Positions 37,476 to 48,835 of a stretch of DNA of 64,000 nucleotides are shown here, piece by piece. Numbering within the stretch: the stretch's first letter is position 1; every line of letters begins with the position of its first letter. Both the position numbers and the translations under genes were made by a program. The notes under the pieces were generated by a model. That model was given only the letters and a program-made list of their open reading frames with translations, was not told where the DNA came from and searched no databases. The stretch comes from Stenotrophomonas sp. VV52 (GTDB taxonomy: Bacteria > Pseudomonadota > Gammaproteobacteria > Xanthomonadales > Xanthomonadaceae), in NCBI RefSeq assembly GCF_002893095.1, contig NZ_PKQQ01000002.1, positions 496,001 through 560,000 on the forward strand. Direction: 5' to 3'.

Positions 37476-37611
37476 TGGGGGTCTGAAACGACGACGGGGT
37501 GCCGGGTTTGCCGACACCCCGTGTTGTGGGGAGATGCGAAAGCCTGATTCGATTTGGGTCCATGCGTTAAAGAGCGTGGACGGCTTATCGGCGGTTGTTT
37601 GGGAACCAACC

Positions 37612-38028
37612 CTACCGGGCAGCAGCCTTCTTTGTGGCCTTCCTGGCGGTCTTCTTTGCTGCCTTCTTCGTGGCAGTCTTCCTGGTAGCGGCTTTCTTCG
37701 TCGCAGCTTTCTTGGTCGTCTTTTTTGCTGCCTTCTTCGTGGCCTTCTTTGCGACCTTTTTTGTGGCCGCTTTCTTTGTCGTCTTCTTCGCGGCCTTCTT
37801 GGTCGCCTTCTTCGCAGTTTTCTTTGCAGTGGACTTCTTCGCCGCCTTTTTGGTGGCCGCTTTCTTCGCAGGTGCCTTCTTCCCGCCACCGTCCTGCTTG
37901 TTCACGGTGGCCCAAGCGATGCGCTCTGCGGCCTCTTCACTGCGACCTTCCGCCTTCTCGCTTTTCTCGATATGGGCGGCCTGGCGCTTCTGCTTGTCGG
38001 TGTAGCTGGATTTGTCTCCACGGGGCAT
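37612..38028 (-). CDS. Lys/Ala-rich histone H1-like protein with conserved N-terminal domain
   Basis: A 138-residue protein. Residues 1-50 (MPRGDKSSYTDKQKRQAAHI through WATVNKQDGGGKK) match a short conserved domain often annotated as plasmid stabilisation protein. The remaining about 88 residues are repeats of the AAKKxTKKA type, like histone H1 tails and other bacterial Lys-rich nucleoid proteins, so DNA binding is likely. The gene starts 12 bases after the katE stop on the same strand and is probably cotranscribed with it, which hints at DNA protection under peroxide or stationary-phase stress. Confidence 0.75.
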   Translation of the reverse strand: MPRGDKSSYTDKQKRQAAHIEKSEKAEGRSEEAAERIAWATVNKQDGGGKKAPAKKAATKKAAKKSTAKKTAKKATKKAAKKTTKKAATKKVAKKATKKAAKKTTKKAATKKAATRKTATKKAAKKTARKATKKAAAR

Positions 38029-38040
38029 GCGGGTGTCTCC

Positions 38041-40125
38041 TCAGGCAAGGGTGCGGACCTTGGGTTCGCGGGCCCATTGGCGGGTGGCGGCGGCGGCGAG
38101 GAAGGCCTTGGCATCTTCGGCTTCCACTACGCCGCTGTCCTTGCCCACGCGGGCGGTCTTGAGCAGCAGCTGGGCGCCTTCGTCGGCGGCAATCGCCTTC
38201 AGGTGCGCCCAGGCATCTGCGGCGAAGTCGATCGCGGCCGATTCCTTGGACAGCTGCTTGGCGGCGTCTGCGCTGAGCACTATCGCCACGGCATCGAACA
38301 CCACCGACGGCGTGCCAGCGAGCTGGCCGTCCGCTGGCTGCAGCTTTCCGTCGCTGAGCTTGCCGCCGCCCACCTTGGGGGCGACCAGCTTGACCGTGGC
38401 GCCCGCTTTCTCAGCGGCCTTGCGCAGGTTGGCGATCAGCCCCGCGTCCGAACCTTCGTCGAACAGGATGCCTACGCAACGCCCTTTCAACAGGTCCTTG
38501 GTGCGGCCGATGATCCGCACTTCCGGCGCCTTGGGCATGTCCTTGGCCGGCGTGGCGGTGGGAGCAGGGTCGGGCAGGGCAGGCAGGGCCAGGCCATCCG
38601 CCACGCGCTTGGCCAGCGACTCGTCGATGTTGCGCAGGTGGCTCACGGTGCGCTCGCGCACGGCGGCGGTTTCCACCTTGGAGAGTTCGAATACCAGCGC
38701 TGACGCAAGGTGGGCCTGCTCCGGCGCCTCCAGGCTGCGGAAGAACATGCGCGCCTGGCTGTAATGGTCGGCGAAGCTGGCCGCACGCACGCGGCCCTTG
38801 CGGCCGTCGTCGGCCGGGGTGGCGTGGCTGGGGAAGCCATCCGCGGTTTCGCGCGGGCTGTCGCCCTGCAGCGAACTGGGGTCGTAGGCGACCCGACCCT
38901 TGGGAATGTTCATCTGCATGTGGCCGTCGCGCTGGTGGTTGGCGAACGGGCACTTCGGGGCGTTGACCGGGATCTGGTGGAAGTTGGGCCCGCCCAGGCG
39001 GCTGAGCTGTGTGTCCAGGTAGGAGAACAGGCGGCCCTGCAGCAGCGGGTCGTTGCTGAAGTCGATGCCCGGCGGGACGTTCGCCGGGCAGTAGGCGACC
39101 TGCTCGGTTTCAGCGAAGAAGTTGTCCGGCCAGCGGTCCAGCACCATGCGGCCGATCACGGTCAGCGGCACCAGCGATTCGGGGATGATCTTGGTCGAGT
39201 CCAGATGATCGAACGGGAAGCCTTCCGCCTCCTCCTCGGTGAACAGCTGCACGGCCAGTTCCCACTCCGGGAAGTCCCCACCGGTGATCGCCTCGAACAG
39301 GTCGCGGCGGTGGAAGTCGTTGTCGGCGCCCTGCAGCTTCACTGCCTCGTCCCACACCGTGGACTGGATGCCCAGCTTCGGGCGCCAGTGGAATTTGACG
39401 AAGGTAGACTCACCCGCATCGTTGAGCAGGCGGAAGCTGTGGATGCCAAAGCCTTCGATCATGCGTAGCGAGCGTGGAATGGCGCGGTCGCTCATCGCCC
39501 ACATCACCATGTGCATCGACTCGGGCATCAGCGAGATGAAGTCCCAGAAGGTGTCATGCGCGCTGGCGGCCTGCGGGAAGGCGCGGTCCGGCTCCATCTT
39601 CACCGCATGGATCAGGTCGGGGAACTTGATCGCGTCCTGGATGAAGAACACCGGAATGTTGTTGCCGACCAGGTCCCAGTTGCCTTCGCGGGTGTAGAAC
39701 TTCACCGCGAAGCCGCGCACGTCGCGCGGGGTGTCCACCGAGCCGGCGCCGCCGGCCACGGTGGAGAAGCGGGTGAATACCGGGGTGCGCACGCCCACTT
39801 CGGTCAGCACGCGGGCGCGGGTGTAGTCCTGAAGCGAGCGGGTCAGTTCGAAGTAGCCGTGTGCGGCGCTGCCACGGGCGTGCACGATGCGCTCGGGAAT
39901 GCGCTCGTGGTCGAAGTGGGTGATCTTCTCGCGCAGGATGAAGTCTTCGAGCAGGGTCGGTCCGCGCGGGGTGTCGCGCAGCGAGTTCTGGTTGTCGGCA
40001 ACCGGAATGCCCTGGTTGGTGGTCAGCGCCGGGTGCGTGCCACCGGCGCGCTGGTGCAGTTCGTCGCCCTCTCCACGGAGGTCGGCGGGCGGGGCGGATT
40101 TGCTGCGGGGCTTGCTGGTGGCCAT
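38041..40125 (-). CDS. katE: Large-subunit catalase HPII
   Basis: A 694-residue haem catalase. The catalase core has the catalytic His region [16 protein letters not shown], the Asn region [20 protein letters not shown] and the haem-ligand helix [18 protein letters not shown] (Tyr ligand). A C-terminal flavodoxin/DJ-1-like domain (about 540-694: [20 protein letters not shown]) marks the large-subunit clade as in E. coli KatE. GGAG precedes the chosen ATG (MATSKPRSK). It is followed by the Lys/Ala-rich protein and is divergent from a PAS-AraC regulator. Confidence 0.93.
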   Translation of the reverse strand: MATSKPRSKSAPPADLRGEGDELHQRAGGTHPALTTNQGIPVADNQNSLRDTPRGPTLLEDFILREKITHFDHERIPERIVHARGSAAHGYFELTRSLQDYTRARVLTEVGVRTPVFTRFSTVAGGAGSVDTPRDVRGFAVKFYTREGNWDLVGNNIPVFFIQDAIKFPDLIHAVKMEPDRAFPQAASAHDTFWDFISLMPESMHMVMWAMSDRAIPRSLRMIEGFGIHSFRLLNDAGESTFVKFHWRPKLGIQSTVWDEAVKLQGADNDFHRRDLFEAITGGDFPEWELAVQLFTEEEAEGFPFDHLDSTKIIPESLVPLTVIGRMVLDRWPDNFFAETEQVAYCPANVPPGIDFSNDPLLQGRLFSYLDTQLSRLGGPNFHQIPVNAPKCPFANHQRDGHMQMNIPKGRVAYDPSSLQGDSPRETADGFPSHATPADDGRKGRVRAASFADHYSQARMFFRSLEAPEQAHLASALVFELSKVETAAVRERTVSHLRNIDESLAKRVADGLALPALPDPAPTATPAKDMPKAPEVRIIGRTKDLLKGRCVGILFDEGSDAGLIANLRKAAEKAGATVKLVAPKVGGGKLSDGKLQPADGQLAGTPSVVFDAVAIVLSADAAKQLSKESAAIDFAADAWAHLKAIAADEGAQLLLKTARVGKDSGVVEAEDAKAFLAAAATRQWAREPKVRTLA

Positions 40126-40295
40126 CTGGCGCTCCGGGCTGGCGGGGGTCAATGCCCAACACTGGCGATGCGCGCGTTAATCGCCGGTCGCCGAACCGGG
40201 CGCTGCCTGCACCTGTGCTTCACATGGACGCGCGCGCTCGCCGGATCGGCCGCGCGGGGTATCCTTACGGAGAACTCCTCCTCACTCCGCCCCGC

Positions 40296-41006
40296 ATGCG
40301 CGTTGAACCTGCCGACATCGAAGCCCTGTTCGATGCCATTCCCGACGTGCTGTTCTTCATGAAGGACCGCGAGGGGCGCTATACGCACATCAACCAGACC
40401 ATGCTGCGGCGGCTGGGCCTGAAGTCGCGCAAGGAGGTGATCGGGCGCACGGCGGCGGAAATCTACCCAACCGGGCTGGGCGCCGATTACGCCACCCAAG
40501 ACGCGCAGGTGCTGGCCGGCAAGGTCATCGAGAACCTGATGGAGCTGCACCTGTTCGCCAACCGCGAGCCGGGCTGGTGCCTGACCTGCAAGCGACCGCT
40601 GCTGGTGGAAGGCGAGATCCGTGGGCTGATCGGCATTTCCCGCGACCTCGGCCAGAAGGACAGCCTGGGCACCCAGTACGAACAGTTGCGGTTGGCGCTG
40701 GCGCACCTGAACGCGCATTACGCCGAGAACGTGCGCATGCAGACCCTGCTGGACATCACCGGGTTCTCGCTGTCCAAGCTCGAGCGCACCTTCCGCAAGG
40801 TGTTCCAGATGACCCCGCAGCAGGTGCTGACCCGCCTGCGGATCCAGATGGCGGTGCACCTGCTGCACGGCAGCGACACCATCGCCAGCATCGGCCAGGC
40901 CTGCGGCTTCACCGACCAGAGTGCGTTCACCCGCAAGTTCAAGGCCGAGGTCGGCGTCTCGCCCCGCGCCTACCGCGCCCAGGTAACCGGCCGCGCCGAA
41001 GCCTGA
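40296..41006 (+). CDS. PAS-AraC family transcriptional regulator
   Basis: A 236-residue regulator. Residues 5-115 form a PAS sensor (IEALFDAIPDVLFFMKDREG, INQTMLRRLGLKSRKEVIG, IRGLIGISRDL). Residues 130-230 form an AraC-type double helix-turn-helix (LLDITGFSLSKLERTFRKVF, IASIGQACGFTDQSAFTRKF, VGVSPRAYR). It may sense a small ligand or redox state. It is divergent from katE; whether it controls katE cannot be read from sequence. An ATG 24 codons upstream is an alternative start. Confidence 0.85.
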   Translation: MRVEPADIEALFDAIPDVLFFMKDREGRYTHINQTMLRRLGLKSRKEVIGRTAAEIYPTGLGADYATQDAQVLAGKVIENLMELHLFANREPGWCLTCKRPLLVEGEIRGLIGISRDLGQKDSLGTQYEQLRLALAHLNAHYAENVRMQTLLDITGFSLSKLERTFRKVFQMTPQQVLTRLRIQMAVHLLHGSDTIASIGQACGFTDQSAFTRKFKAEVGVSPRAYRAQVTGRAEA

Positions 41007-41024
41007 AGGGGCGCCGGTTCCCGC

Positions 41025-41048
41025 GTAGCGACACGCCATGCGTGTCCC
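41025..41048 (+). repeat. SMAG-type GTAG repeat, single copy
   Basis: GTAGCGACACGCC followed by its hairpin partner, nearly the same unit as at 14966. It lies between the AraC-type gene and the permease gene. Confidence 0.8.
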
Positions 41049-41142
41049 CGACCAACCCGGCCACATCCATGACGCACAGCAGGATGCCTGCGACAGCCCG
41101 GAAAGGGTATCGTGTCGCACCTGTTGCCCGCCTTCGACACCG

Positions 41143-42537
41143 ATGCCCGCACCCCAGACCTCGGCCACGCCCGTTTCGCCCCCCAACACCCGCCTCGAGC
41201 ACGCGCTCAAGCCCCGCCAGCTGATCATGATGGGGCTGGGCAGCGCCATTGGCGCCGGCCTGTTCCTGGGCTCCGGGGTGGGCGTGCAGGCCGCCGGCCC
41301 CGCCGTGTTGCTGTCCTACCTGGTCGCCGGCGCGCTGGTGATCATCGTGATGAATGCGCTGGGCGAAATGGCCGCGGCCAAGCCGACCAGCGGTGCGTTC
41401 TCGGTCAATGCCGCCGACGCCATGGGCGCCACCGCCGGCGCCACCGTGGGGTGGTTGTGGTGGGTGCAGCTGGTGATCGTGATTGCCGCCGAAGCGGTGG
41501 GTGCGGCCGGCCTGCTGGCCACGGTATGGCCGGTGATACCGGTGCCGATGGCGGCGCTGGCGTTCATGCTGGTCTTCACTGCGATCAACCTGCTCGGAGT
41601 GAAGAACTTCGGTGAGTTCGAATTCTGGTTCGCCATCCTGAAGGTGGTGGCGATCATCGGCTTCATCCTGATCGGTGTGGCCTTGCTGATGGGCTGGCTG
41701 CCGAACGTGACCTCGCCTGGCCTGAGCAACTTCACCGCGCATGGCGGTTTCGCCCCCAACGGCCTGGCCGGGATCGGCGCGGCGCTGCTGGTGGTGGTGT
41801 TCGCCTTCGGCGGCACCGAGATCGTGGCGGTGGCCGCGGCGGAAACCCAGGACCCGGAGCGCAGCATCGCGCGCGCCATCCGTACCGTGGCCTGGCGCAT
41901 CCTGGTGTTCTACATCGGCTCGCTGACCGTGATCATCGCGGTGGTGCCGTGGAACAGCGAGTCGCTGAAGTCCCCGTTCGCGGCGGTGCTGGAAGTAGCC
42001 AACATCCCGGGCGCGGCGGCGGCGATCACCCTGATCGCGGTCATCGCGCTGCTGTCGGCCTTGAACGCCAACCTCTATGGCGCCTCGCGCATGATGTATT
42101 CGCTGGCCCGGCGCCGCGAAGCGCCGGCAGTGCTGGGCTGGACCGACCCGCGCCAGGTACCGATCGTGGCCGTGCTGGCCAGCGTGCTGTTCGGCTTCGC
42201 CGCCACCATCATGGAGCTGCTGTTCCCCGACCAGGTGCTGCCGGTGCTGCTGAACATCGTCGGCTCCACCTGCCTGCTGGTGTGGACCATGGCGCTGCTG
42301 TCGCAGCTGATCCTGCGCCACCGCGCCAACCGCGACGGCACCCGGTTGCCGTTCCGCATGGCGGGCTATCCGTACCTCACGGTGGCCGCGCTGTGCATCC
42401 TGGCGCTGATCTTCGGCCTGCTGCTCTCTGAAGAACACACCCGCCTGCAGTTCCTGTCGATGGCGACGTTGACGGCGGTGATTGCCGCGAGCAGTGAGAT
42501 TGCGCGGCGGGTGCGGCGGAGCCGCGGGGATTGCTGA
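41143..42537 (+). CDS. Amino-acid permease (APC superfamily)
   Basis: A 464-residue inner-membrane transporter with about 12 helices. The first helix motif MMGLGSAIGAGLFLGSG is the APC substrate-binding unwound helix (GSAIGAGLF), and FAFGGTEIVAVAAAETQDPE in TM6 is typical of the AAT group (GabP/ProY/LysP-like). Substrate is likely a cationic, aromatic or GABA-type amino acid, not resolved here. The first ATG with an APC-like cytoplasmic tail is chosen (MPAPQTSATP). Confidence 0.9.
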   Translation: MPAPQTSATPVSPPNTRLEHALKPRQLIMMGLGSAIGAGLFLGSGVGVQAAGPAVLLSYLVAGALVIIVMNALGEMAAAKPTSGAFSVNAADAMGATAGATVGWLWWVQLVIVIAAEAVGAAGLLATVWPVIPVPMAALAFMLVFTAINLLGVKNFGEFEFWFAILKVVAIIGFILIGVALLMGWLPNVTSPGLSNFTAHGGFAPNGLAGIGAALLVVVFAFGGTEIVAVAAAETQDPERSIARAIRTVAWRILVFYIGSLTVIIAVVPWNSESLKSPFAAVLEVANIPGAAAAITLIAVIALLSALNANLYGASRMMYSLARRREAPAVLGWTDPRQVPIVAVLASVLFGFAATIMELLFPDQVLPVLLNIVGSTCLLVWTMALLSQLILRHRANRDGTRLPFRMAGYPYLTVAALCILALIFGLLLSEEHTRLQFLSMATLTAVIAASSEIARRVRRSRGDC

Positions 42538-42617
42538 CGCGGGTCTGTGAGACGAAACGCTGAAACGATACGGCCCGCGAAAGCGGGCCGTAGGCATTTG
42601 GCGGGATGTCTGTAACG

Positions 42618-42992
42618 TTACCGGTCTTCCGGGCCGCTGCGGGCGACGGGCTGCGACGCTGATCGCGCACCCTCCGCCGCCAACGGCATGGCGTGCGGCC
42701 CGCCCGAACCGATCTGCGTCGGCTTGATTGGCGCTGCGCGTGGGATCTTCATGCTGGTGTCATCGATGAAATAGCTGCGGCCGCGCGGAAGACCATGTGC
42801 GGCGCTTTCGGTCGGCTCGGGCGCCGGGTTGGCGAGGCGCACCAGACCACGGCGTCCGAAGAGTTCGGAAACGTGCTCGTTGGCGACGCTGCTGGGGGCA
42901 GCGGTGGAGGCAGGACGTGCGGCGTGTGTTTCTAGCGCACGATTGGCGGCGGAAGATCCGGTTACGGGTGGGGCGGGTAGGGTATTGACCAT
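42618..42992 (-). CDS. Small protein of unknown function, related to the gene upstream
   Basis: A 124-residue Ala/Pro-rich protein without signal peptide or membrane segment. Its first 45 residues resemble those of the 104-residue protein encoded 122 bases upstream on the same strand: both start MVNT and share P-x-S-[VI]-x-N-E-x-[VI]-x-x-L (here PSSVANEHVSEL). The rest is disordered-looking. An ATG two codons earlier exists. I recognise no family. Confidence 0.5.
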   Translation of the reverse strand: MVNTLPAPPVTGSSAANRALETHAARPASTAAPSSVANEHVSELFGRRGLVRLANPAPEPTESAAHGLPRGRSYFIDDTSMKIPRAAPIKPTQIGSGGPHAMPLAAEGARSASQPVARSGPEDR

Positions 42993-43068
42993 GAACATCT
43001 GCTCGGTGCGACGGGGACCGTCAAGCGTGGCGTCACGGGCCGCGCGACGCCTTCAGCTTTCCATCGCA

Positions 43069-43100
43069 GGTGACCTGGTCCACCGGTGGGCCAGGTCACC
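43069..43100 (-). terminator. Hairpin between the two MVNT genes
   Basis: Arms GGTGACCTGG and CCAGGTCACC (10 bases, perfect) with a 12-base loop that contains a second palindrome (CCACCGGTGG). It lies just after the stop of the 104-residue gene. No T-run. Confidence 0.5.
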
Positions 43101-43113
43101 GTCAATGTGGAAC

Positions 43114-43428
43114 TCAGAGGTTGGATGCACCGCCGTTGGCCATGCGGGACTCGCGAAGGATGCTGGCAGTCAAGGCGCTGCGCTCGCTCGCCGCTGCGCG
43201 TTCCTGCGGCTTGGGGTCGGAGAGTGAACGGAACAACGCCGCCTCGCGATGCGGTGCCAGCGCTTCGTCGAGTTGTTTTGTGAGCGCCGGAATGTCCTCG
43301 TTGCGGATGCTGCCCGGGGTGACGGAACCGGCAACTACGCGTGCGCGCTCGGCGGATACGCGGGTAGCTTCGGGCGTTCTGGTCGAGGGCACGGATGCAG
43401 CCCAGGAAGAGGAGGTTGTATTCACCAT
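43114..43428 (-). CDS. Small protein of unknown function, related to the gene downstream
   Basis: A 104-residue protein starting MVNTTSSSWAASVPSTRTPE, Ser/Thr-rich at the N-terminus and then helical and charged (EDIPALTKQLDEALAPHREA, ALFRSLSDPKPQERAAASE). It shares the MVNT start, the P-x-S-[VI]-x-N-E block (PGSIRNEDIPAL) and an L-x-[DN]-P-x-P-x-E-x-A-A segment with the 124-residue protein next to it. An 8-bp hairpin (43438-43460) lies in its leader. The soluble, unstructured N-terminus would fit an exported protein but this is only a guess. Confidence 0.55.
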   Translation of the reverse strand: MVNTTSSSWAASVPSTRTPEATRVSAERARVVAGSVTPGSIRNEDIPALTKQLDEALAPHREAALFRSLSDPKPQERAAASERSALTASILRESRMANGGASNL

Positions 43429-43437
43429 GGTAGTCAG

Positions 43438-43460
43438 CTCAATGCGGTTGGAGCATTGAG
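43438..43460 (-). promoter_or_regulatory. Leader hairpin before the 104-residue gene
   Basis: CTCAATGC-TCCAACC-GCATTGAG when read on the minus strand, a perfect 8-bp stem ending 9 bases before the start codon, close enough to influence ribosome access. Confidence 0.45.
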
Positions 43461-43635
43461 TGTGATTGTCGTTGGCGTGTGAGGCTTCAAGCTTTTGATC
43501 GTGCTGGTGCGACGTGCTTCGGTTGGGCGCCTTCGATGAGGGTCCATGCCTTACCGGGTGTTGCAGGGATATCGGCGGTCGATTGGGATGCGACCCTACC
43601 GCCCGTGTCCGTTTGCCGATGCGCGATCGGTTGCC

Positions 43636-43666
43636 CCAAAACAAACGGCCCACTTGCGCGGGCCGT
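43636..43666 (-). terminator. Rho-independent terminator of gcvP
   Basis: On the minus strand AACGGCCC pairs with GGGCCGTT across an 8-base loop and is followed by TGTTTTGG. It lies 22 bases after the gcvP stop. Confidence 0.8.
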
Positions 43667-43688
43667 TGTCGTTTCCAGCGTTGAGGTC

Positions 43689-46559
<2,871 letters not shown>

Positions 46560-46657
46560 GGCTGGCATCCAAAAGAGTGGGCACGCACGTTCGGAAGCCC
46601 TGGGGCCGGGCGTGTCGAAAACGACAACGAACCACCGGACCTCGCGGTCTTCCTGGG

Positions 46658-46838
46658 TGCCCCTCTGTCCTTTTGCCTGAGAGTTTGGAAGTACGCATCT
46701 GCGCGCTTCGTGCCCCTTCGGCGCCGGCACTGGCCGGTCTCTCCAGAGTTTTGGTGCGGGTGGTATCGGGCCTGAGCGATTACGGGCGTTGCGCCTTCGG
46801 CAGCGGGCGCTGGACAACGCGCCGCTTCTCCCACCATG
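46658..46838 (-). promoter_or_regulatory. Tandem glycine riboswitch upstream of gcvP
   Basis: Two glycine aptamers in series on the minus strand. Aptamer 1 (about 46838-46762) has GGTGGGAGAAGC, GCTGCCGAAGGCGCAAC, CGCTCAGGC and a closing ACCACC. Aptamer 2 (46748-46660) has CTCTGGAGAG, GGCGCCGAAGGGGCA, CTCAGGCAAAAGGAC and AGAG, with P1 formed by CTCTG/CAGAG. A linker of about 13 bases joins them. In this class glycine binding turns gcv expression on. The gcvP ATG is about 100 bases further on. Confidence 0.92.
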
Positions 46839-46848
46839 TAGCCCGGCG

Positions 46849-46854
46849 ATTATA
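46849..46854 (-). promoter_or_regulatory. Probable -10 box for riboswitch-gcvP transcript
   Basis: TATAAT on the minus strand, placed so that transcription would start a few bases before aptamer 1. No good -35 was seen 17 bases upstream. Confidence 0.55.
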
Positions 46855-47047
46855 GCCCAGCGACCCGGCCCGCAGCGGCCGTCCAGCACCTGAACAGGGG
46901 GCGCGGACAGGGCCGTAACCGGCGCCCGGGCATGGTGCCAGGCAGGCGGACGGCCTATCATGGCCGGATCCTCGTATTCATCAGGCGCCACCGCGTTGCG
47001 GCCGGGCGCCCCGCGTGCGTTCGCGCACGCCGCTGACGGAAGCCCCG
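46855..47047. other. Intergenic DNA between riboswitch promoter and MFS gene
   Basis: The rest of the 488-base gap between gcvP and the divergent transporter gene. It must hold the transporter promoter and the -35 of gcvP. No coding sequence or clear repeat was found. Confidence 0.5.
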
Positions 47048-48271
47048 ATGACCGCCGCCTCGCCCTCCACCCGCCGTTTGGCCCTGCTGCTTGCCGGCCT
47101 GGCCATGTTCGGTCCGTTCTCGATCGACACCATCTTCCCGGCGTTCCTGCTGCTCGGCGAGCGCATGCAGGTCGACCAGGTGGCGGTGCAGCAGACCGTG
47201 AGCGTGTACCTGCTGTTCTACGGCCTGATGAGCCTGGCGCATGGTCCGCTGTCGGACGCGTTCGGACGTCGCCGGGTGATCCTGGGCGGGCTGGTGCTGT
47301 TCATTGCGGCGTCCATCGGCTGCGCGCTGTCGCGCGACCTGACCACCCTGCTGGTGTTCCGCGCGCTGCAGGGCGTGACCGCCGGCGTCGGCGTGATCGT
47401 GGGCCGTGCGGTGATCCGCGACCTGTACCACGGTGCCGACGCGCAGCGGCTGATGAGCCAGGTCTCGATGATCTTCGGCATCGCCCCGGCGATCGCGCCG
47501 ATCATCGGCGGCTGGATCCTGCTCGGCGGCGGCGATTGGCCCCTGATCTTCTGGTTCCTGGTGGCGTTCGCGCTGGTGCTGCTGGTGGCCACCGGCAGGT
47601 GGCTGCCGGAAACCCACCCGGTGGAAGCGCGCACGCCGCTGTCCACCGGCACGCTGCTGCGCAGCTACCTGCAGATGGGCACCAATCCGCGCCTGCTGCG
47701 GCTGGCCGCGGCTGGTGCCTTCAACTTCTCCGGCATCTTCCTGTACATCGCCTCGGCGCCGGTGTTCGTGATGCAGCACCTGCAGTTGGGGCAGGGCGGA
47801 TTTGCCTGGCTGTTCATTCCCACCATCGGTGGCATGACCATGGGCTCGTTCCTGTCCGGACGCATGGCCGGGCGGATCACCGCGCAGCGCCAGGTAGGCA
47901 TCGGCTTCAGCCTGTGCGCGGTGTCGGCGCTGGTCAACCTGGCCTATGTGCTGGCAGTGGGGCAGATCGCGCTGCCGTGGGCGGTGCTGCCGATCTTCAT
48001 CGGTGGCGTGGGCATGGCGCTGATCTTCCCGATCCTGGCGCTGGCGGTGCTGGACATGTACCCGCACCAGCGCGGCCTGGCCTCGTCCATGCAGATGTTC
48101 ATCCAGCTGATGATCAACACCGTGGTGGCCGGCGCGGTCTCGCCGCTGCTCAGCGGCACGCCGCTGCACCTGGCGCTGGGCTACGCCGGCTTCTTTGCCA
48201 TCGGCGCCAGCTTCTGGTTCTGGGAACGCCGCTGTGAACGCCGACGCGAGGCGGCGGCAAGCCTGGCCTGA
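47048..48271 (+). CDS. Bcr/CflA-family MFS drug efflux transporter
   Basis: A 407-residue MFS protein with 12 predicted helices. Family features are the TM1 segment [20 protein letters not shown] with D-x-x-x-P-A, the motif A loop [17 protein letters not shown] and the DHA1 motif C in TM5 ([18 protein letters not shown]). Such pumps export bicyclomycin, chloramphenicol or other hydrophobic compounds with proton antiport. The ATG giving [11 protein letters not shown] is chosen; an upstream in-frame start adds 11 non-family residues. Confidence 0.92.
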   Translation: MTAASPSTRRLALLLAGLAMFGPFSIDTIFPAFLLLGERMQVDQVAVQQTVSVYLLFYGLMSLAHGPLSDAFGRRRVILGGLVLFIAASIGCALSRDLTTLLVFRALQGVTAGVGVIVGRAVIRDLYHGADAQRLMSQVSMIFGIAPAIAPIIGGWILLGGGDWPLIFWFLVAFALVLLVATGRWLPETHPVEARTPLSTGTLLRSYLQMGTNPRLLRLAAAGAFNFSGIFLYIASAPVFVMQHLQLGQGGFAWLFIPTIGGMTMGSFLSGRMAGRITAQRQVGIGFSLCAVSALVNLAYVLAVGQIALPWAVLPIFIGGVGMALIFPILALAVLDMYPHQRGLASSMQMFIQLMINTVVAGAVSPLLSGTPLHLALGYAGFFAIGASFWFWERRCERRREAAASLA

Positions 48272-48322
48272 GCCCCCCGTGCGCTATTCTGTCCCCATTG
48301 ATGCAGTCCGGAAGTCCCCCTG

Positions 48323-48709
48323 ATGTCGACCACCTCCAAACTGCGCCGTGACCTGCGCCGGCGCCGCGAAATCGAAGAAGCCAACCGAGAAAAGGCGCAT
48401 GCCTCGCCGGTGGAACCGCATGCCGAACTGCGCGACCAGCAGCGCACGCTGCTGGCCGGCGTGGTCCGCCGCGACGGTGAGTGGGTGCTGGGCATGGACG
48501 GCCGCATCGCCGGCCAGACCCCCAGCGCGGCCCGCGTGCTGGCGCTGATCATGCAGGCTGCCGAACTGCACGAACGCCAGGGCACGCCCGTGCGCCTGGT
48601 GTATTCGGATGCATTGAAGGACGCCGCACACGCCGAAGCCAAGGCCGAAGGCAAGGATTTCGACCAGTTCAAGACCGAACTCGCGGCCTCCCTGAAGCCG
48701 AAGTCCTGA
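48323..48709 (+). CDS. Conserved-type small cytoplasmic protein, function unknown
   Basis: A 128-residue protein. The basic N-terminus (MSTTSKLRRDLRRRREIEEA) is a probable coiled coil. The centre has GVVRRDGEWVLGMDGRIAGQ and SAARVLALIMQAAELHERQG, and the C-terminus is acidic/basic helical (KAEGKDFDQFKTELAASLKP). No signal peptide. It starts 51 bases after the transporter gene on the same strand and may be cotranscribed. No family recognised. Confidence 0.65.
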   Translation: MSTTSKLRRDLRRRREIEEANREKAHASPVEPHAELRDQQRTLLAGVVRRDGEWVLGMDGRIAGQTPSAARVLALIMQAAELHERQGTPVRLVYSDALKDAAHAEAKAEGKDFDQFKTELAASLKPKS

Positions 48710-48728
48710 CACACGCGTACCGGTGGTT

Positions 48729-48788
48729 CAGCCACGCAGGGCGTGGCTCTACCGTCGTATTGGGGTAGAGCCACGCCCTGCGTGGCTG
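48729..48788. repeat. Inverted pair of SMAG-type GTAG repeats
   Basis: Two identical 24-base units in opposite orientation (48729-48752 on minus, 48765-48788 on plus), each GTAGAGCCACGCC plus its hairpin partner, with the GTAG heads facing each other across 12 bases. The pair precedes a bidirectional terminator. Confidence 0.9.
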
Positions 48789-48802
48789 CGTAACCCCCAA
48801 AG

Positions 48803-48832
48803 AAAAAGCCGGCCTTTCAGCCGGCTTTTTCC
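48803..48832. terminator. Bidirectional terminator
   Basis: Arms AAAAAGCCGGC/GCCGGCTTTTT around a short loop, with A's before and T's after, between the small plus-strand gene and the convergent M2 peptidase gene. It can serve both. Confidence 0.88.
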
Positions 48833-48835
48833 ATC

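Noticed and set aside
37620..37880. Short direct repeats that might suggest a CRISPR-like or satellite array
   Set aside because: The repeats are codons for Lys/Ala units within a valid gene; there are no constant repeats separated by unique spacers.
40152..40295. Longer start for the PAS-AraC regulator
   Set aside because: The added residues overlap the katE leader and do not extend the PAS domain; the ATG at 40296 gives a family-like beginning, although an ATG at 40224 cannot be fully excluded.
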